Shown in pieces: positions 1-8,155 of a stretch of 64,000 bases of DNA (positions within the stretch are counted from its first letter, which is position 1; each line of letters opens with the position of its first letter). Made by a program: the position numbers and the translations under genes. The notes under the pieces were generated by a model, which searched no databases, had not been told where the DNA came from, and was given only the letters and a program-made list of their open reading frames with translations. The stretch is from Candidatus Hadersleviella danica (GTDB taxonomy: Bacteria > Chloroflexota > Anaerolineae > Promineifilales > Promineifilaceae): assembly GCA_016711405.1 (NCBI GenBank), contig JADJSZ010000012.1, forward strand, positions 62,001 through 126,000, read 5' to 3'.

Positions 1-315
1 GATTTGGTGACGGGGGCAGGGCATTTCCGCACCCCTGTAGGCAAAGGCATTGAAATTATGGAGAGTTTGCGCGGCCATACTTCGGGCTACGCCGTGCCAA
101 CTTTTGTGGTGGATGGCCCCAAGGGAGAGGGAAAAATCCCGCTCATGCCCAACTATCTCATGTCGTATTCAGCGCATAAGGTGGTTCTTCGCAACTATGA
201 GGGCAACCTGACTGTTTACGAAGAGCCGCCCAACTATGAATCGGCGTGTGCGAATGGCTCCTGCCCTGAGTGTGCGCCCCAGCTCGGCCGTGGGGTGGCG
301 GGGTTGATGGGGTGA
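1..315 (+). CDS. kamA: L-lysine 2,3-aminomutase, C-terminal fragment
   Basis: The reading frame is open from the first base of the window and ends in TGA at 313-315, so only about the last 104 residues are present. The stretch GIEIMESLRGHTSGYAVPTF followed by KIPLMPNY and KVVLRNYEG is the characteristic C-terminus of KamA-type radical-SAM, PLP-dependent aminomutases, which convert alpha-lysine to beta-lysine in lysine fermentation or osmolyte synthesis. The tail carries a CANGSCPEC cysteine cluster. The radical-SAM CxxxCxxC motif and the PLP lysine would lie upstream, outside the window, so activity cannot be judged here. EpmB-like relatives are usually shorter at this end. Confidence 0.8.
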   Translation, partial: DLVTGAGHFRTPVGKGIEIMESLRGHTSGYAVPTFVVDGPKGEGKIPLMPNYLMSYSAHKVVLRNYEGNLTVYEEPPNYESACANGSCPECAPQLGRGVAGLMG

Positions 316-401
316 CGATTGAAAGTACGAATTACGAAGTACGAATTACGGCATCTTTCGAGTAATTTCGTACTTCGTACTTTGTACTTCGTACTTTTTC
401 C
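316..401. repeat. Intergenic hairpin of reiterated tacgaa words (family A)
   Basis: Both arms are built from degenerate copies of acgaagtacgaattacg. The left arm (about 321-350) is complementary to the right arm (about 365-399). It lies between the convergent kamA and receiver genes and could act as a bidirectional terminator. Related hairpins lie at 9201-9277 and 17672-17739. Confidence 0.8.
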
Positions 402-767
402 CTAATCCAGCGCTTGCCGCAAGCGGGTGGCGAGGCTGACGAGTTGGTGGAAGCTGACGGGTTTGGTGAGGGCGAAGTCGGCTTGGTCGTGGAGCCAGCC
501 TGAGAGGACGGCATCGGCGCTGACGATGACGACTTGGGTGTGGCGCAGGTGGTCGGCCGTGCGGATATAGCGCAGGAGTTCTTCGCCAGAGACATAGGGC
601 AGGTGTAAATCGAGGGCGACCACGGCCGGGCTTGTTTGCGCCAGTTTGGCTTGCCCCTCACGGCCGTCGGCGGCCGTTTGCACATCAAACCCAGCCTCGT
701 GCAATGCCTTGGCAAAAATCGTCGCTAAAGAGGGTTCGTCTTCGATGATGAGGGCGGATAGTTTCAT
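402..767 (-). CDS. Stand-alone response regulator receiver protein
   Basis: A 121-residue CheY-like protein starting MKLSALIIEDEPSLA. It has the acidic pair in IIEDEP (about residues 8-10), the phosphoacceptor Asp in VVALDLHLP (about 56), and the conserved Lys in ALTKPVSF (about 103). There is no output domain, so it should relay phosphate or act by protein contact. A longer frame exists upstream, but its extra residues (for example LVYRSIGVVVYCNTP) come from an intergenic repeat, so I start at 767. No kinase is adjacent. The stop codon lies at the edge of the downstream hairpin. Confidence 0.85.
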   Translation of the reverse strand: MKLSALIIEDEPSLATIFAKALHEAGFDVQTAADGREGQAKLAQTSPAVVALDLHLPYVSGEELLRYIRTADHLRHTQVVIVSADAVLSGWLHDQADFALTKPVSFHQLVSLATRLRQALD

Positions 768-786
768 GGGCTTCACCAAGGGTGAG

Positions 787-885
787 GAGGTGTAGGGGTA
801 TATTGGTTTATTGGTGTATTGGTGTAGTGGTGTATTGCAATAGACCACTACACCAATAGACCTATACACCAATAAACCACCTCGT
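787..885. repeat. Intergenic hairpin of caccaataca words (family I)
   Basis: Copies of ttggtgta on the left pair with taccaata/caccaata copies on the right (centre near 838). It lies between argJ and the receiver gene on the minus strand. Family members recur at 3351-3409, 32048-32108, 49902-49969 and 62760-62777. Confidence 0.8.
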
Positions 886-2121
886 TTAGGTGCGGTAGTC
901 GGCATTAATGGTCACATACTCATGGGTGAGGTCACACGTCCAGACGGTGTCGCTGGCCAGCCCTTCGGCGAAGGAGAGCCAGACGATGATTTCGGGTTGG
1001 GCGAAGATGTCGGCCGCGTCCGCTTCGGCGTAGGCGGTGGGGGTGCCATTTTCGAGCAGAGTGAGCCACGTTTGCCCATCAGAGCTGACGCGCAATGTCG
1101 TTTGGCGTTGGTCAAAGGGGACACCCGCCCGCCCTGCGGCCGCAAATATGCGCCCCCAATTGGGGTCGCTCCCCGCAAAAGCTGTTTTGACCAGCGGCGA
1201 GGTGGCGATTGTGTTGGCGATTTGGTGTGCGTCCGTTTTGGTGCGCGTGCCGTCTACCCGTAACTCAATCAGTTTGGTCGCCCCTTCCCCATCGCGCACA
1301 ATGAGTTTGGCCAATGTTTGGCACAAATCGGTGAGTGCCGCGCTAAAGAGGGCTAAATCGCTCCCTTCAACCCATTGGTGGCGGTCTATTTTGGCCCCGC
1401 TGGCCCCATTGGCGAGGAGGAGGACGGTGTCGTTGGTGCTGGTGTCGCCATCAACCGAGATGCGGTTGAAGCTGGCTTCCACGGCCGCTGTCAACATCCC
1501 TTGCAACACGTCGGGGTCAACGGCCGCGTCGGTGGTGAGCACGCTGAGCATGGTGGCCATGTTGGGGTGGATCATGCCTGCGCCTTTGGCCATGCCGCCA
1601 ATGGTGACAGTGCCACCCGAGAGGGGAACTTGCACGGCCGCTTGCTTGATGAAGGTGTCGGTGGTGCAGATGGCTTCGGCCGCTTGTTGGCCGTTCTCGC
1701 GGCCGAGTTGTGCGGCGGCTGAGGCAATGCCGTTGGCCAGTTTATCCATCGGCAAAGGCACTCCGATGACCCCTGTGGAGAGGACTAAAATCTGTTGGGG
1801 GGAGCAGGCGAGAGCCTCGGCCGCGAGTTGTTGCATGTGGCGGGCATCGGCCAGCCCTTGTTCGCCCGTGCAAGCGTTGGCGTTGCCGGCGTTGGTGACG
1901 ACGGCGCGGAGCAAAACGCGATTGACCTGCAAGGTTTCTTTATCCACCAGCACGGGAGCGGCGGCGACTTGGTTTTTGGTGAATACGCCTGCGGCCGTGC
2001 AGTTGTGTTCGGAGGCGATAAGGGCGACATCGAGCTTGCCGCTTTTTTTGATGTGGGCGGCAACGGCACCGGCCGTGAAGCCAAGGGGGGAGGTGATGGT
2101 TCCGTGGGGAAGGTAGTGCAT
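886..2121 (-). CDS. argJ: Bifunctional glutamate N-acetyltransferase / amino-acid acetyltransferase
   Basis: A 411-residue protein of normal length for ArgJ, which regenerates N-acetylglutamate from N-acetylornithine in cyclic arginine synthesis and, in bifunctional forms, also makes it from acetyl-CoA. The autoproteolytic site is intact: GMIHPNMATMLSVLTTDAAV surrounds the nucleophilic Thr after the Ala of MATML (about residue 190), so alpha and beta chains should form. SVDGDTSTNDT and GSDPNWGR are also family motifs. No other arginine gene is near. The flippase-like gene ends 80 bp upstream on the same strand. Whether it is mono- or bifunctional cannot be told from sequence alone. Confidence 0.93.
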   Translation of the reverse strand: MHYLPHGTITSPLGFTAGAVAAHIKKSGKLDVALIASEHNCTAAGVFTKNQVAAAPVLVDKETLQVNRVLLRAVVTNAGNANACTGEQGLADARHMQQLAAEALACSPQQILVLSTGVIGVPLPMDKLANGIASAAAQLGRENGQQAAEAICTTDTFIKQAAVQVPLSGGTVTIGGMAKGAGMIHPNMATMLSVLTTDAAVDPDVLQGMLTAAVEASFNRISVDGDTSTNDTVLLLANGASGAKIDRHQWVEGSDLALFSAALTDLCQTLAKLIVRDGEGATKLIELRVDGTRTKTDAHQIANTIATSPLVKTAFAGSDPNWGRIFAAAGRAGVPFDQRQTTLRVSSDGQTWLTLLENGTPTAYAEADAADIFAQPEIIVWLSFAEGLASDTVWTCDLTHEYVTINADYRT

Positions 2122-2201
2122 GGGAAGGGAAAGGTTATTGGGTCGTAATGATTCAGGGGGTCATATGGATAGGGTCCTCGCTTACTTCTCTCTTATCTTC
2201 C

Positions 2202-3212
2202 CTATCTGTTTCGTTGTCGCCATTGGCGGGCGGATTGGATGGTTTGTTGGAAGGTGGTGCCTGTGCTGGGAAGGGCGATGAGGCCGATGAGGATGAAGAG
2301 GAGGAATTGGGTGGTGTGGTAGAGGATGGCGAAACTGACGGCCGGGCCTTCGGGTTGGCCGAGGATTTCGGTGAGAGCGGCCGTGACGGCGAGGTGAAAC
2401 ACCCCAATCTGCCCCGGCGACGAGGGCGCGGCGACGCTGAAGGCGGCGACGCAGGTGATAAACGCGGCCGTGAGCGGCGTAACCTCAAGGCCGACGGAGC
2501 GCATGACGATATAGTAGGCGGACAGCACGGGGAGCCACAAGATAACGCTCCACAGGAGCAGGCGCAAGCCTGTGCCCCACTGGGTCAGGCTGTTTAGCCC
2601 CTTGAGTAGCTCATCCACTTGGTGGGTGATGCGTTCGGGCTGGCGCAGAGGGGTTCTGCCGAGCACGGCCGCGCTAAGGCGCAAGACGAGCGGCCGTTGG
2701 TTGGCCGCCACCACCAGCACGACAATGCCAAACAGGGCGATGATGCCCGAGACAAGCGCGGCCGTGCGGATGTTTTCGGGCACGGTGGGCAATCCCGCCA
2801 CGGTGAAGGGGAGCAGGACGACAAAGAAGAGCAAATCGAGAAGCCGTTCGACGACCATGGTGGATGCCCCACGGCCGATAGTCAGTGGCGGCACGTTGCC
2901 GATGAGAACCGCCCGCGCCACATCACCCAAGCGGAAGGGGAGCAACATGCCGAGCATATAGCCAATGTTTTGGATGTGGAATGTTTGGCTCCACGAGACT
3001 TGGTTATCGAGCAAAATGCGCCAGCGCACCGCTCGCAAGGCCAAGAACAGCACCATGAGGGCGGCGCAGAGGGCGAGATAGCTGTATTGCGCCACGCGCA
3101 ACGCCTCGAGCACTTCTTGGGGGTCTACCAACCAGAGAATGAGGGCGATGCAGGCGAGGCTGACGGCCGTGCCTATCCATAATGAGCTTTGTTTTTCTTC
3201 TTTTTGTGACAC
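2202..3212 (-). CDS. Flippase-like integral membrane protein (UPF0104 / LPG synthase TM family)
   Basis: A 336-residue polytopic protein with about eight hydrophobic segments. It shows family hallmarks: RAVRWRILLD after the second helix, MLLPFRLGDVARAVLIG, and VVERLLDLLFF. Proteins with this domain (AglD, or the membrane half of MprF) are tied to lipid or glycolipid transfer, but the exact substrate is unknown. The start codon is GTG at 3212. The first residues (SQKEEKQ) are polar and cytosolic. It is followed 80 bp later by argJ with no functional link apparent. There is no MprF synthase domain, so lysyl-phosphatidylglycerol synthesis is not implied. Confidence 0.8.
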   Translation of the reverse strand: MSQKEEKQSSLWIGTAVSLACIALILWLVDPQEVLEALRVAQYSYLALCAALMVLFLALRAVRWRILLDNQVSWSQTFHIQNIGYMLGMLLPFRLGDVARAVLIGNVPPLTIGRGASTMVVERLLDLLFFVVLLPFTVAGLPTVPENIRTAALVSGIIALFGIVVLVVAANQRPLVLRLSAAVLGRTPLRQPERITHQVDELLKGLNSLTQWGTGLRLLLWSVILWLPVLSAYYIVMRSVGLEVTPLTAAFITCVAAFSVAAPSSPGQIGVFHLAVTAALTEILGQPEGPAVSFAILYHTTQFLLFILIGLIALPSTGTTFQQTIQSARQWRQRNR

Positions 3213-3227
3213 AGGGTGGGATTATAA

Positions 3228-3292
3228 CAGGGGGAGGGGAGGAGGAAGGGATGGGGGAAGGGGGAGGAGGGGAGAAATGAGGAGGGGGGATT
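3228..3292. repeat. Polypurine G-rich tract
   Basis: About 60 bases of almost unbroken A/G with many runs of three to five G on the + strand, between the divergent flippase-like and GGR-family genes. Such a tract could form triplex or G-quadruplex structure. No function can be read from it. Confidence 0.7.
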
Positions 3293-3350
3293 GGTCGCGT
3301 TTTGGTCTGCCCATTTGAAACTTTGCCTGCCCATTTAGGAGTTTTCCAGA

Positions 3351-3409
3351 AGGTTTATTGGTTTTGGCTGTACACCCATATACCAATATACCCATAAACA
3401 AATAAACCA
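3351..3409. repeat. Intergenic hairpin, family I
   Basis: ggtttattggttt on the left pairs with aaataaacc on the right, with acccatataccaatata words between. It ends just before the strong AGGAGG ribosome site (3412-3417) of the downstream gene. Confidence 0.7.
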
Positions 3410-3423
3410 GCAGGAGGCTACCC

Positions 3424-4596
3424 ATGACAACTTACGACGTATTGGTTGCTGGCGCAGGGCCAGCAGGGGCGGCCACGGCCGCTTACTTCGCTCGCCAAGG
3501 GTTCCACACCCTCATGCTCGACCGCCACACCTTCCCCCGCGACAAAATTTGCGGCGATGCCGTCACCTCTGGCGCAATGGAGATTTTGGTTGGGCTGGGC
3601 ATGAAGGAGGCGATTCTCAAAGCGGCGGCCGAACAGCTTTTTTACCCCATTGATAGCATCCGCCTCCTCTCCCCCAAAGGCTACCAGCTCGACACACCCG
3701 TTAACGACAGCCACAAAGAGGTTCGCACCTACATCGCTCCCCGTTTGCACTTCGATAATCTTGTTTATGAGGGGGCATTAGCGGCTGGGGTCGAGTTCCA
3801 ACAAGGTGCGGTGCAGGGGGTTGTGCGTGAAAACGGCCGTGCCGCCGCTCTCACCGTCAAGACGGCTGAAGGAACCCAAACCATTGCAGGGCGGCTCATC
3901 ATCGGGGCGGATGGGGTCACCTCGGCCGTGGCCCGCGACCTGCGCCAAGGCCAAACATTCACCGATAACCACCGCGCCATCGCCCTCCGCGCCTATCTCA
4001 CTGGCCTCGACATCATCCCCGGCGGGGTGGAGTTCTACATGTACGACGAAATTCTGCCCGGCTACGCATGGATCTTTCCCACGGCCGCCAACCAAGTCAA
4101 CATCGGCCTCGGCATGCGGCTCGACATTTATCGCGGCCAGAAATCCAAAACCACCCTCAACCAACTGCTCGACCATTTCCTCAGCCTGCCCGCCATCAAG
4201 CCCCGCCTCCAGCCCGGCTACACCCTCGAAGGCGTGGCCACATGGCAACTCAACATGGGTTCGCAAACCAATCTGCCCTATGCCTTCGACAATGCCCTGT
4301 TGGTGGGCGATGCGGCAGGCTTCATCAACCCGCTCACAGGCGGCGGCATCCACAATGCACTCATCTCCGCCTGCTTGGCGGGCGAAGTGGGCACGGCCGC
4401 GCTCAAAGCGAACGACACATCGGCCGCCGCCCTCAAACGGTACGAAAAATTGTGCTACCAACAACTCAGCAAGGACATGATTCGCTCCTACCGGCTCCAA
4501 TACATCATGCTCCACTTCCCCTTTGTCATCGATTGGCTCGTCCGCCGCATGGGCGCCAACTCCCGCTTCGCCCAAACCTTCATTGCCAAGCTGTAG
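3424..4596 (+). CDS. Geranylgeranyl reductase family FAD-dependent oxidoreductase
   Basis: A 390-residue flavoprotein. An N-terminal Rossmann motif GAGPAGAATA (residues 9-18) binds FAD. DRHTFPRDKICGDAVTSGA (about 34-52) is the geranylgeranyl-reductase-family signature, and GDAAGFINPLTGGGIHNAL (about 295-313) is the second FAD-binding GD motif with the cofactor-proximal loop. Family members saturate isoprenoid chains of quinones, chlorophyll or lipids, or act as epoxidases or halogenases. A menaquinone gene (menF) lies 600 bp downstream on the other strand, which makes a menaquinone side-chain reductase attractive but unproven. A good AGGAGG site precedes the ATG by six bases. Confidence 0.85.
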   Translation: MTTYDVLVAGAGPAGAATAAYFARQGFHTLMLDRHTFPRDKICGDAVTSGAMEILVGLGMKEAILKAAAEQLFYPIDSIRLLSPKGYQLDTPVNDSHKEVRTYIAPRLHFDNLVYEGALAAGVEFQQGAVQGVVRENGRAAALTVKTAEGTQTIAGRLIIGADGVTSAVARDLRQGQTFTDNHRAIALRAYLTGLDIIPGGVEFYMYDEILPGYAWIFPTAANQVNIGLGMRLDIYRGQKSKTTLNQLLDHFLSLPAIKPRLQPGYTLEGVATWQLNMGSQTNLPYAFDNALLVGDAAGFINPLTGGGIHNALISACLAGEVGTAALKANDTSAAALKRYEKLCYQQLSKDMIRSYRLQYIMLHFPFVIDWLVRRMGANSRFAQTFIAKL

Positions 4597-4647
4597 AGTG
4601 GTTAGTGGTTAGTGGCTAGTGGTTAGTGAGTGGTTGGTCAACCACTC
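4597..4647. repeat. Tandem agtggttagtgg words (family G)
   Basis: Four or five degenerate copies of gtggttagt followed by a complementary aaccact. It starts at the stop codon of the GGR-family gene and runs into the last codons of the convergent Nudix gene. Confidence 0.75.
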
Positions 4648-5108
4648 AGCTTCTCCTCTGCTCCTCCGCCCCTCTGCTCCTCTGCCCAATACTCCACTAC
4701 TTGCGCCAACAACGGGTCAATCGTCCGCTTCTGGATAGGCGCGGGCGGCCAGTCGAACCATTGGAACGCCTTATGCTCGCGGCTGTGTTGGACTGTTTCC
4801 ATCACGGCCGCGTCGTCTATCTCGCCCAAAAAGATAACCAGCGTCTTGTCCACGGGGTCATCCCCATACCGCTTCGTGCGGAAAGTGTAGCGTGTCTCAA
4901 AGCGAAAAGCTGGGTCAATGGAGACATGGTCGGCCGTAATCCCCGTCTCCTCCCACAACTCCCGCAACGCACATTCCAACTCCGTCTCCCCCTCCTCAAT
5001 ATGCCCCTTCGGCAAATCAAACCCCCGCCGACGGCGCATCATCAACAAAAAGCGGCGCGGCTCCCCCGCCGTATAACAAAGCACACCACAAGATTTTAGT
5101 CGGCGCAT
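4638..5108 (-). CDS. Nudix hydrolase (diadenosine tetraphosphatase type)
   Basis: A 156-residue Nudix protein. The Nudix box is intact: GHIEEGE followed by RELWEETG (about residues 35-57), with the metal-binding glutamates present. The small size, the start MRRLKSCGVLCY and FDLPKGHIE resemble bis(5'-nucleosyl)-tetraphosphatases that remove Ap4A and other house-cleaning substrates; the substrate is inferred. The last 15 residues (AEEQRGGGAEEKLSG) are translated from an intergenic repeat of gagcagagg words (4653-4690), so the original stop has been overrun. The gene is convergent with the GGR-family gene. Confidence 0.85.
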   Translation of the reverse strand: MRRLKSCGVLCYTAGEPRRFLLMMRRRRGFDLPKGHIEEGETELECALRELWEETGITADHVSIDPAFRFETRYTFRTKRYGDDPVDKTLVIFLGEIDDAAVMETVQHSREHKAFQWFDWPPAPIQKRTIDPLLAQVVEYWAEEQRGGGAEEKLSG

Positions 5109-5119
5109 GGGATAAGCCT

Positions 5120-5186
5120 CTCAGCTAGTCAGCTAGTCAGTCAGCAAGTCAGCGGCGCATCTCTTCTCTTTTCCCTCTTCTCTCTC
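5120..5186. repeat. cagctagt words (family P) and pyrimidine tract
   Basis: Copies of agctagtcagt at 5121-5152 are followed by a C/T-only stretch to 5190. It fills the space between menF and the Nudix gene. The same words occur at 27995-28023. Confidence 0.65.
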
Positions 5187-6578
5187 TCACCCCCCCACCC
5201 CCAGTGCATTAAACATCGGCCGAAACTTCACCTGCGTCTCCTGCCATTCCTGTTCCGCCACCGATTGCGCCACAATGCCCGCCCCTGCATACGCCCACAC
5301 CTTGTTCTCCTGCGCCACGGCCGAGCGGATGGCCACGCCAAACACCCCGTCAAGCTGGTGGTCAATCCAGCCCACAGGTGCGGCGTACCAGCCCCGGCTC
5401 ACAGGCTCGGCCGCTTGGATAAACTGCATGGCCGCCTCGCGGGGCGTGCCCCCCAGCGCCGGCGTGGGGTGTAACGCGGCCACGACAGGTAACACCCCGC
5501 TCGCCTCCGCCAGCGTTCCCTGAATCGGCGTGTACAAATGGTGGATGTTGCTCAGGGTGTAGATTTTCGGCCGGGCAGGCACATCCAACGCAGTCGTCAG
5601 CGGAGCCAGCCGCCGCTGAATAGATTCCACCACCAACTGATGCTCATGTCGGTCTTTGACACTGCTCATCAAATCCATCGCCAGACCCTTGTCTTCGCCG
5701 GGGGTGTTGCCCCGCCGGGCGGAGCCAGCCATGCCCATCGTTTCCACGGCCGTGCCCACCACGCGGGTCAGCAGTTCGGGCGTGGCCCCATAAAAAGCGT
5801 GATGCGGCCGTGGCTCGAACAAAAAGCGGTAACATTCAGGGTATTGGGCATCCAAATAGGCCAACGCCTGCACCACATCCACAGGCTTCTCCAGCCGTAG
5901 CTCGGCCAAGCGGGAAAGCACCACCTTTTGGAACTGCCCCGTCCGAATCGCGGCCGTGGCCTGCCCAATCAACTCCGCCCACTGCGCCTCGCTCATCGGG
6001 TAGCTCAGTGCTGAGGGCTGAGTTCTGAGTGCTGAGTGTCCCTTGTCCCTCGTCCCTTGTCCTTTCTCCTGCAATTCTTCTGCCTTCGCCGCCAACGCCT
6101 CACGCAAAGCAGGAATCAACTCGGCGGGGTCTTCCTCCGCAGGGATTTGGGCGTTAATGGTCAGCCACGCTTCGCGGCCGTGGGCCAGCAATTGGTAATG
6201 GGGCAACACAAAATGGGCGGGGTGAAAATTGGCCCATGTGTTGTCGGGCATGAAATCATCCCGAAAGGCGAAGCCACCGAATAGGCGCGGCACGGCCAGC
6301 GGTTCCACGGCCGTGCCCCCGTTCACATCCACCACTGCCCCCGCAAATAACTCTCGCGCTTGCGCCTGAATTTGCTCAAAACGGTGCGGCCCCCACGCAA
6401 AAAGCTCGGCCGCCACCCCCATTCCCGCAAAGGTGATGGGGTCATGGTCGTTCCAGTAAAAGCGGGGTTGTCCCTGCGCCTGCTGTAAAAACTCCAGCGG
6501 CGACACTCCCCCCAGCGGCTGGCTCACGCTTACGATTTTGGATTTTGGATTTTGGATTTTGGATGGGTCGGTAGTCAT
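5187..6578 (-). CDS. menF: Isochorismate synthase
   Basis: A 463-residue chorismate-utilising enzyme that makes isochorismate for menaquinone (or a siderophore). The C-terminal catalytic half carries MGMAGSARRGNTPGEDK, VKDRHEHQLVVESI, HPTPALGGTPREAA and YAGAGIVAQSVAEQEWQE, which fit isochorismate synthases better than anthranilate or PABA synthases. Residues around 183-198 (GQGTRDKGHSALRTQPSALS) are encoded by intergenic-type repeat words at 6003-6064, inserted in frame between the N-terminal domain and the catalytic domain. The first 14 residues (SKIQNPKSKI) also derive from an aaaatccaaaatcc repeat. The true start could be a little further in, near VSVSQPLGG. No other men gene is visible. 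Confidence 0.88.
   Translation of the reverse strand: MTTDPSKIQNPKSKIVSVSQPLGGVSPLEFLQQAQGQPRFYWNDHDPITFAGMGVAAELFAWGPHRFEQIQAQARELFAGAVVDVNGGTAVEPLAVPRLFGGFAFRDDFMPDNTWANFHPAHFVLPHYQLLAHGREAWLTINAQIPAEEDPAELIPALREALAAKAEELQEKGQGTRDKGHSALRTQPSALSYPMSEAQWAELIGQATAAIRTGQFQKVVLSRLAELRLEKPVDVVQALAYLDAQYPECYRFLFEPRPHHAFYGATPELLTRVVGTAVETMGMAGSARRGNTPGEDKGLAMDLMSSVKDRHEHQLVVESIQRRLAPLTTALDVPARPKIYTLSNIHHLYTPIQGTLAEASGVLPVVAALHPTPALGGTPREAAMQFIQAAEPVSRGWYAAPVGWIDHQLDGVFGVAIRSAVAQENKVWAYAGAGIVAQSVAEQEWQETQVKFRPMFNALGVGG
6003..6064. repeat. Tandem words inside menF (families D and E)
   Basis: Copies of agtgctgag (6007-6038) followed by cccttgtccctcg (6039-6062). The same words sit between genes elsewhere (14840-14882, 26986-27050, 43845-43862, 61848-61912). 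Here they are inside an open frame, which stays intact. Confidence 0.85.
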
Positions 6579-6586
6579 TGGGGTGT

Positions 6587-6711
6587 TAGTTACTCGTTAT
6601 TGGTGATTGGTTATTGGTGAAAGCCTACCATAAACATCGTTGTAGCAACAGACAAGACCCCCTCCCCCCTAAACCCATAACCAATAACCAGTAACCAATA
6701 ACGATTAACGC
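6587..6711. repeat. Intergenic hairpin of taaccaataac words (family B)
   Basis: gttactcgttattggtg on the left is complementary to ccaataaccagtaacc on the right, with a 50-base non-repeated loop between. It separates menF from hisD. This is the commonest word family in the window. Confidence 0.8.
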
Positions 6712-6716
6712 CCAAC

Positions 6717-8042
6717 CTACCCCCGCCGCTCGGCCGCGTTGGCATGGGCAGTCAGCCCTTCGGCATGGGCAAGGCGGGCGGCCAGCGGAGCCAGCGCGGC
6801 CGAAGTCTCATCATCTAGCGCAATCAAGCTCGTGATTTTGACAAAATCGAGCACATTGAGCGGGCTGGCAAACCGTGCCGTGCCGCTGGTGGGCATCACA
6901 TGGCTGGGGCCAGCCACATAATCCCCCAACACCTCAAACGAGCGTTCGCCGATAAACAGCCCGCCCGCGTTGGGGATGAGATGCTGGTATTGGGCGGGGT
7001 CGGCCGTGGCAATGCAGGTGTGTTCGGCCGCAAACTCGCTGGCCAAGGCACACGCCTCCTCCACCGAGCTGGTCAGCACAATGCCCCCCTGCCCCGCCAA
7101 CGCTTGCACGATAATTTCAGGGCGGCTCAACTGCTCAAGTTGGCGGCCGACCTCCTGTTGCACCGCCTCGGCCAAGGCGCGGCTGGGGGTGAACAAAATG
7201 GCCGTGGCCAACACATCATGCTCTGCTTGGGCCAGCAAATCGGCCGCCACCCATGCGGGGTCGGCCGTTTCATCCGCCACCACCACCGTTTCCGTGGGGC
7301 CATACAGCCCATCAATGCCCACCAACCCATACACCTCCCGCTTGGCGAGGGTGACAAACAAGTTGCCCGCCCCCACAATTTTGTCCACCCGTGGCACGCT
7401 CTCCGTGCCAAAAGCGAGCGCGGCGATGGCTTGCGCCCCGCCCACGGTGATGATTTTCTGGATGCCGCAGATGTGGGCGGCGGCCAAAATGACATCGGGC
7501 ACGGCCGTGCCCCCCTTGCCCGGCGGGGTGGCCACGACAATTTCCGCCACCCCCGCCACCTGTGCGGGAATGACGCTCATCAGCAGGGAAGAGGGCAGGG
7601 GAGCCGTGCCGCCGGGCACATACACGCCCACGCGCCGAATCGGGGTGGCGCGTTGGCCGAGGGTTCCGCCCAATTTGTTGGTGGTCCAATTGGGCAATGG
7701 CTGGCATTCGTGGAAGAGGCGAATGCGCTGGGCGGCCGTGTGCATTGCCTCATACAAGTCGGGGTCAATCCGCCCCGCCCCAGCAGAAATGTCGCTGGGG
7801 GGCACAAAAAGACTCTCCAATTGGAGGCCATCTATGCGGGCTGTCCAATCGGACACGGCCGCATCCCCCCGCTGGCGCACATCGGCCAAAATGCGGCGCA
7901 CCACCTGCTCGGGGGTCAGCGGTTCCCCAAACAGGCGCGTGATGCTCTGTTGCAAACCATCGGGAATGTCCATGTCCAGCGCATGGGCGCGGTTCAGAAT
8001 CGTTTGGGCGGCCGTGGCCACATCGTAAATTTTTAACACCAT
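6717..8042 (-). CDS. hisD: Histidinol dehydrogenase
   Basis: A 441-residue HisD, which oxidises L-histidinol to histidine with two NAD+. Landmarks: YVPGGTAPLPSSLLM, VDKIVGAGNLFVTLAKREVYG, GPTETVVVADE, EFAAEHTCI with the metal-binding His/Glu region, and GPSHVMPTSGTARF. A longer frame to 8096 would add MPMVFIHYSLLITHF, which is translated repeat, so I begin at MVLKIYDVA (8042), where a GAGG precedes the ATG. It lies about 100 bp downstream of hisG on the same strand and should share its leader-controlled transcript. The remaining his genes are not in the window. Confidence 0.94.
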   Translation of the reverse strand: MVLKIYDVATAAQTILNRAHALDMDIPDGLQQSITRLFGEPLTPEQVVRRILADVRQRGDAAVSDWTARIDGLQLESLFVPPSDISAGAGRIDPDLYEAMHTAAQRIRLFHECQPLPNWTTNKLGGTLGQRATPIRRVGVYVPGGTAPLPSSLLMSVIPAQVAGVAEIVVATPPGKGGTAVPDVILAAAHICGIQKIITVGGAQAIAALAFGTESVPRVDKIVGAGNLFVTLAKREVYGLVGIDGLYGPTETVVVADETADPAWVAADLLAQAEHDVLATAILFTPSRALAEAVQQEVGRQLEQLSRPEIIVQALAGQGGIVLTSSVEEACALASEFAAEHTCIATADPAQYQHLIPNAGGLFIGERSFEVLGDYVAGPSHVMPTSGTARFASPLNVLDFVKITSLIALDDETSAALAPLAARLAHAEGLTAHANAAERRG

Positions 8043-8053
8043 AACCTCACAAA

Positions 8054-8155
8054 AATGAGTAATGAGTAATGAATAATGAATAAACACCATTGGCAAACAA
8101 AATTTATTCTCCTGCCAACACCCCTTTACTCATTATTCATTACTCATTATTAATT
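8054..8155. repeat. Intergenic hairpin of aatgagtaatga words (family L)
   Basis: Four words at 8054-8083 are complementary to the block at 8124-8155, looping out 40 bases. It sits between hisG and hisD, and its right end supplies the last codons and stop of hisG (KAINNE). Confidence 0.8.

Noticed and set aside
6900..8036. A 378-residue ORF antisense to hisD, and a similar 359-residue one at 1037-2116 antisense to argJ
   Set aside because: High GC makes long antisense frames common. Both lie entirely opposite genes with clear motifs and show no recognisable domain or start signal.
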